From Planctomycetota bacterium (GTDB taxonomy: Bacteria; Planctomycetota; GCA-002687715): a stretch of DNA of 7,591 nucleotides. Below the pieces are notes generated by a model. It was not told the origin of the DNA and did no database searches. It saw only the letters and a list, made by a program, of their open reading frames with translations. The position numbers were made by a program, and so were the translations under genes. This document shows, one piece after another, positions 5,387-7,591 of this stretch (position 1 is the first letter of the stretch; each line of letters starts with the position of its first letter). The stretch lies in contig JABSRK010000178.1 in assembly GCA_013213915.1 (NCBI GenBank), forward strand, positions 1-7,591. Direction: 5' to 3'.

Positions 5387-7591
5387 GCGACGGCGGGCGA
5401 ACACAGGGGGCGATCGAACCAACCGTCGTCCGCAGGCGATGGCTCGTCCTCGGCGCCTTCACCCTCCTCTTCGTCCTGTCCGCCCTCATCCTCCCCGACC
5501 TGCGCTTCGAGATGGGGCTCAACCGCGTCCTCGAGGGCAGCGACAACGAACTCGACCGCGTCCACGCGTTCTATGACGAGATGCCTCCGAGGATCGTCCA
5601 CGCATCGGTAGTTCTCACCTTCCCGGAGCCAATCGGCAGGCCCCAACTGGAGCACGTGGCGCGCGTCGTGGACGGCCTCGACGCCGACGAGACCATCTCG
5701 GTGGTCGTCAGCCTCCCGACCGTGAAGCTGGTGGATGACCGCGCGACCATTCCCATTCCTCGCCGGTTTCCGAGCACCATCGGCGACGACCGGACCGTGC
5801 GTGAAGCGGCGTGGTCCCACCCCCTCCTCCGTCGCACCCTGCTGTCGGAAGACGGGCGCTCCACCGTCGTCCAGGTAGCCGCGCAGAGCGACGACACGGC
5901 CGACATCGACGAGCTTATCGAGCGCGTCGAGGACCTCACCCCTCGCCTCGCCGGAGACGACGTCGAGGTGCGCGTCCTCGGAGGAGCGGTCATCGATCGC
6001 GCCCTGCGCGAGCGCATGGTGGAGGACCTCATCCGGATCATCGGATTGGAGATCCTGCTGTTCGCGTTCCTGTTGCCGATCCTCTTCCGAACAGCCCGCG
6101 GGTCCCTGTTGCCCCTGCTCGTCGTTGTCGGCGCCGTCGTCCTCAACTTCGGGTGGATGTCCTTGCTGGGTCTGCCGTTCGCCATCATCGATATCGCCAT
6201 CCCTGGGCTGATCGTGATCATCGGACTGTGCGACGCGATCCACATGATCCATCGCTTCGAGGAGGAGTACGCCACCGGGGCCGAACGGCGCCAGGCCATA
6301 TCCACCATGGTGTCCAAGGTCGGGCGCGCGTGCTTCTACACGTCCTTCACCACGGCCGTCGGCTTCCTCTCGCTCCTGGCGACCGATCACGCGACGGTGC
6401 AAGCCTTCGGCGTGAAGGCGGCCGCATCCGTCGGGTTGACGTTCGTCGTCGTCGTGACCCTCATCCCGGCCGGTCTCGCCGTGTGGCCAATCAAGCGTCC
6501 CGTCGCGGCCCGTCACGTACGCGTCGGTTGGCTCGGGTACGCCAGACCAGGCCTGACGACGATGATCACCGTCGCCATCGTGCTGCTCGCGGGGCTGGGG
6601 ATCAGCAAGGTCAACGTGAACTCCTATCTCTTGGAGGAGTTCCCGGAAGACGATCCGGTCACCCGCGACGTCACCTGGTTCCAGGAGGCGTTCGGCGGCT
6701 TCCTGCGCCAGGAGGCGCGCGTCACGGGGAAGCTCGATGACCCGGAGGCGTTCGCGGCGCTGGAACGCCTGCAGGAGGGCATGCTGGCCGAGGACGGCGT
6801 GAGCAGGGTCGAGTCGTACACCATGTGGGTACGCGAGGTGCTCGGGAACCCCGATGGGCCGCTCTCCGCCGCGCGCATCCGATCGGCGGTGACGCGACTC
6901 AAGCTCGTCGATGGCGCCTTTCCGCGAAACCTCCTGCACCCAGACCTGGACCAGGCTCGCATCGTGTTCCTCACGCGGGATATCGGCGCGCAACGCACCC
7001 TCGCCCTGCGCGCGCGCATGGTCGAGTTGTCGCACGACCTGAAGAAGAACATCACCCTCGATCCGGTGGGCTACACCTTCATGGCCACCGAGGCCGTGCA
7101 GCTCGTCGTCGATTCCATGGTCAAGAGCCTCGGCATCTCGTTCCTCGTCATCGCCCTGTTCATCTGCGTGATCTTCAGATCGGTCAAGATCGGCCTGATC
7201 TCACTCGCACCGAACGTGTTGCCCCTCTTCGCCGCGCTGGGGCTCTCGGGCTGGGCCGGGATCGACCTGCGGATCGGCAGCGCGCTCATCTACTGTCTCG
7301 GGCTCGGACTCGCTGTCGACAACACCATCCACCTGGTGACGCGGTACCTCCAGGAGAGTCAAGCACGGCCGCACGCATCGTCCCGCGAGACGCTCCTCGC
7401 CGCGCTCCACTCCAGCGGCAAGGCGCTGATCACCACATCGTTGGTGCTGGCCGTTGGCACCATGTGCCACCTGATCGGCTCGTTCCAGTCCATCCGTCAC
7501 GTGGGCATCCTGTTGTTCACGGTCATCGTGACGGCCCTCGCCGCCGATCTGTGGCTGCTCCCCCACCTGCTCCAGCGCGCCCGGGTCAAGT
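5383..7591 (+). CDS. RND/MMPL-superfamily exporter (HAE3-like), C-terminal end at window edge
   Basis: An open frame of 736 codons begins at the ATG overlapping the EEP gene's stop (ATGA) and is still open at the right edge. The final helix is already complete, so only a few residues are probably missing. The layout is the classic duplicated RND one: TM1 at about 20-37, a large extracytoplasmic loop at 38-218, TM2-TM7 at about 219-408, a second large loop at 409-578, and TM8-TM12 at about 579-727. TM4 and TM10 carry the paired motifs GLCDAIHMIHR (281-291) and GLAVDNTIHLVTRY (642-655). Asp284 and Asp646 are likely proton-relay residues. This matches the COG1033 / hydrophobe-amphiphile efflux-3 and MMPL group, which move lipids, hopanoids and other hydrophobic molecules across the inner membrane. 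The export cargo is unknown. No Shine-Dalgarno sequence is seen, so translation probably depends on coupling to the upstream gene. Confidence 0.9.
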   Translation, partial: MSDGGRTQGAIEPTVVRRRWLVLGAFTLLFVLSALILPDLRFEMGLNRVLEGSDNELDRVHAFYDEMPPRIVHASVVLTFPEPIGRPQLEHVARVVDGLDADETISVVVSLPTVKLVDDRATIPIPRRFPSTIGDDRTVREAAWSHPLLRRTLLSEDGRSTVVQVAAQSDDTADIDELIERVEDLTPRLAGDDVEVRVLGGAVIDRALRERMVEDLIRIIGLEILLFAFLLPILFRTARGSLLPLLVVVGAVVLNFGWMSLLGLPFAIIDIAIPGLIVIIGLCDAIHMIHRFEEEYATGAERRQAISTMVSKVGRACFYTSFTTAVGFLSLLATDHATVQAFGVKAAASVGLTFVVVVTLIPAGLAVWPIKRPVAARHVRVGWLGYARPGLTTMITVAIVLLAGLGISKVNVNSYLLEEFPEDDPVTRDVTWFQEAFGGFLRQEARVTGKLDDPEAFAALERLQEGMLAEDGVSRVESYTMWVREVLGNPDGPLSAARIRSAVTRLKLVDGAFPRNLLHPDLDQARIVFLTRDIGAQRTLALRARMVELSHDLKKNITLDPVGYTFMATEAVQLVVDSMVKSLGISFLVIALFICVIFRSVKIGLISLAPNVLPLFAALGLSGWAGIDLRIGSALIYCLGLGLAVDNTIHLVTRYLQESQARPHASSRETLLAALHSSGKALITTSLVLAVGTMCHLIGSFQSIRHVGILLFTVIVTALAADLWLLPHLLQRARVK

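Noticed and set aside
5260..7035. Minus-strand frame of 591 codons, and another of 432 codons at 3490-4788
   Set aside because: Both are antisense to clear genes (RND exporter, serine hydrolase). The first product is extremely rich in Asp, Glu, Gly, Arg and His with no hydrophobic core, as expected for the antisense of a membrane protein gene.
5383..7591. Multidrug efflux pump of the AcrB type
   Set aside because: At about 740 residues with loops of about 170-180 residues it is too short for AcrB-like HAE1 pumps, and no membrane-fusion protein or outer-membrane partner is encoded nearby.

Overview
The window is GC-rich throughout. It carries six protein-coding genes, packed tightly in two divergent groups, and no RNA genes, insertion sequences, CRISPR arrays or recognisable intrinsic terminators. 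Four features suggest a high-GC member of the Planctomycetota, but this is inference from family resemblance, not proof. (1) A PhoD-like phosphatase has the aDlDsNGWP signature that I associate with planctomycete paralogues. (2) There is a short secreted esterase with an HGAGERG oxyanion loop. (3) Signal peptides end in A-Q. (4) Most starts lack a Shine-Dalgarno sequence.

Left arm (minus strand, 1-2728): a secreted alpha/beta-hydrolase esterase (1958-2728) lies 36 bp upstream of a large secreted PhoD-like metallophosphatase (1921 down to the left edge, C-terminus outside the window). Both have type I signal peptides, so both should act outside the cytoplasmic membrane.

Divergent gap and small gene (2729-3048): a 56-residue single-span membrane protein (2779-2949) has the only strong Shine-Dalgarno sequence in the window. 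A 99-bp spacer follows, holding a candidate promoter for the right arm.

Right arm (plus strand, 3049 to the right edge): a secreted serine hydrolase of the class C beta-lactamase / esterase type with a C-terminal DUF3471-like domain (3049-4566), an endonuclease/exonuclease/phosphatase-fold lipoprotein (4580-5386) and a 12-TM RND/MMPL-type exporter (5383 to the edge). Spacings of 13 bp and an ATGA overlap point to one operon. A plausible reading is two exported hydrolases working with a lipid or hydrophobe exporter of the envelope; the substrate cannot be deduced.

The most interesting non-coding signal is a TAnnAT hexamer ending exactly 6-7 nt before the ATG of three genes. This geometry would give leaderless mRNAs. 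I saw no clearly new defence or mobile system here.
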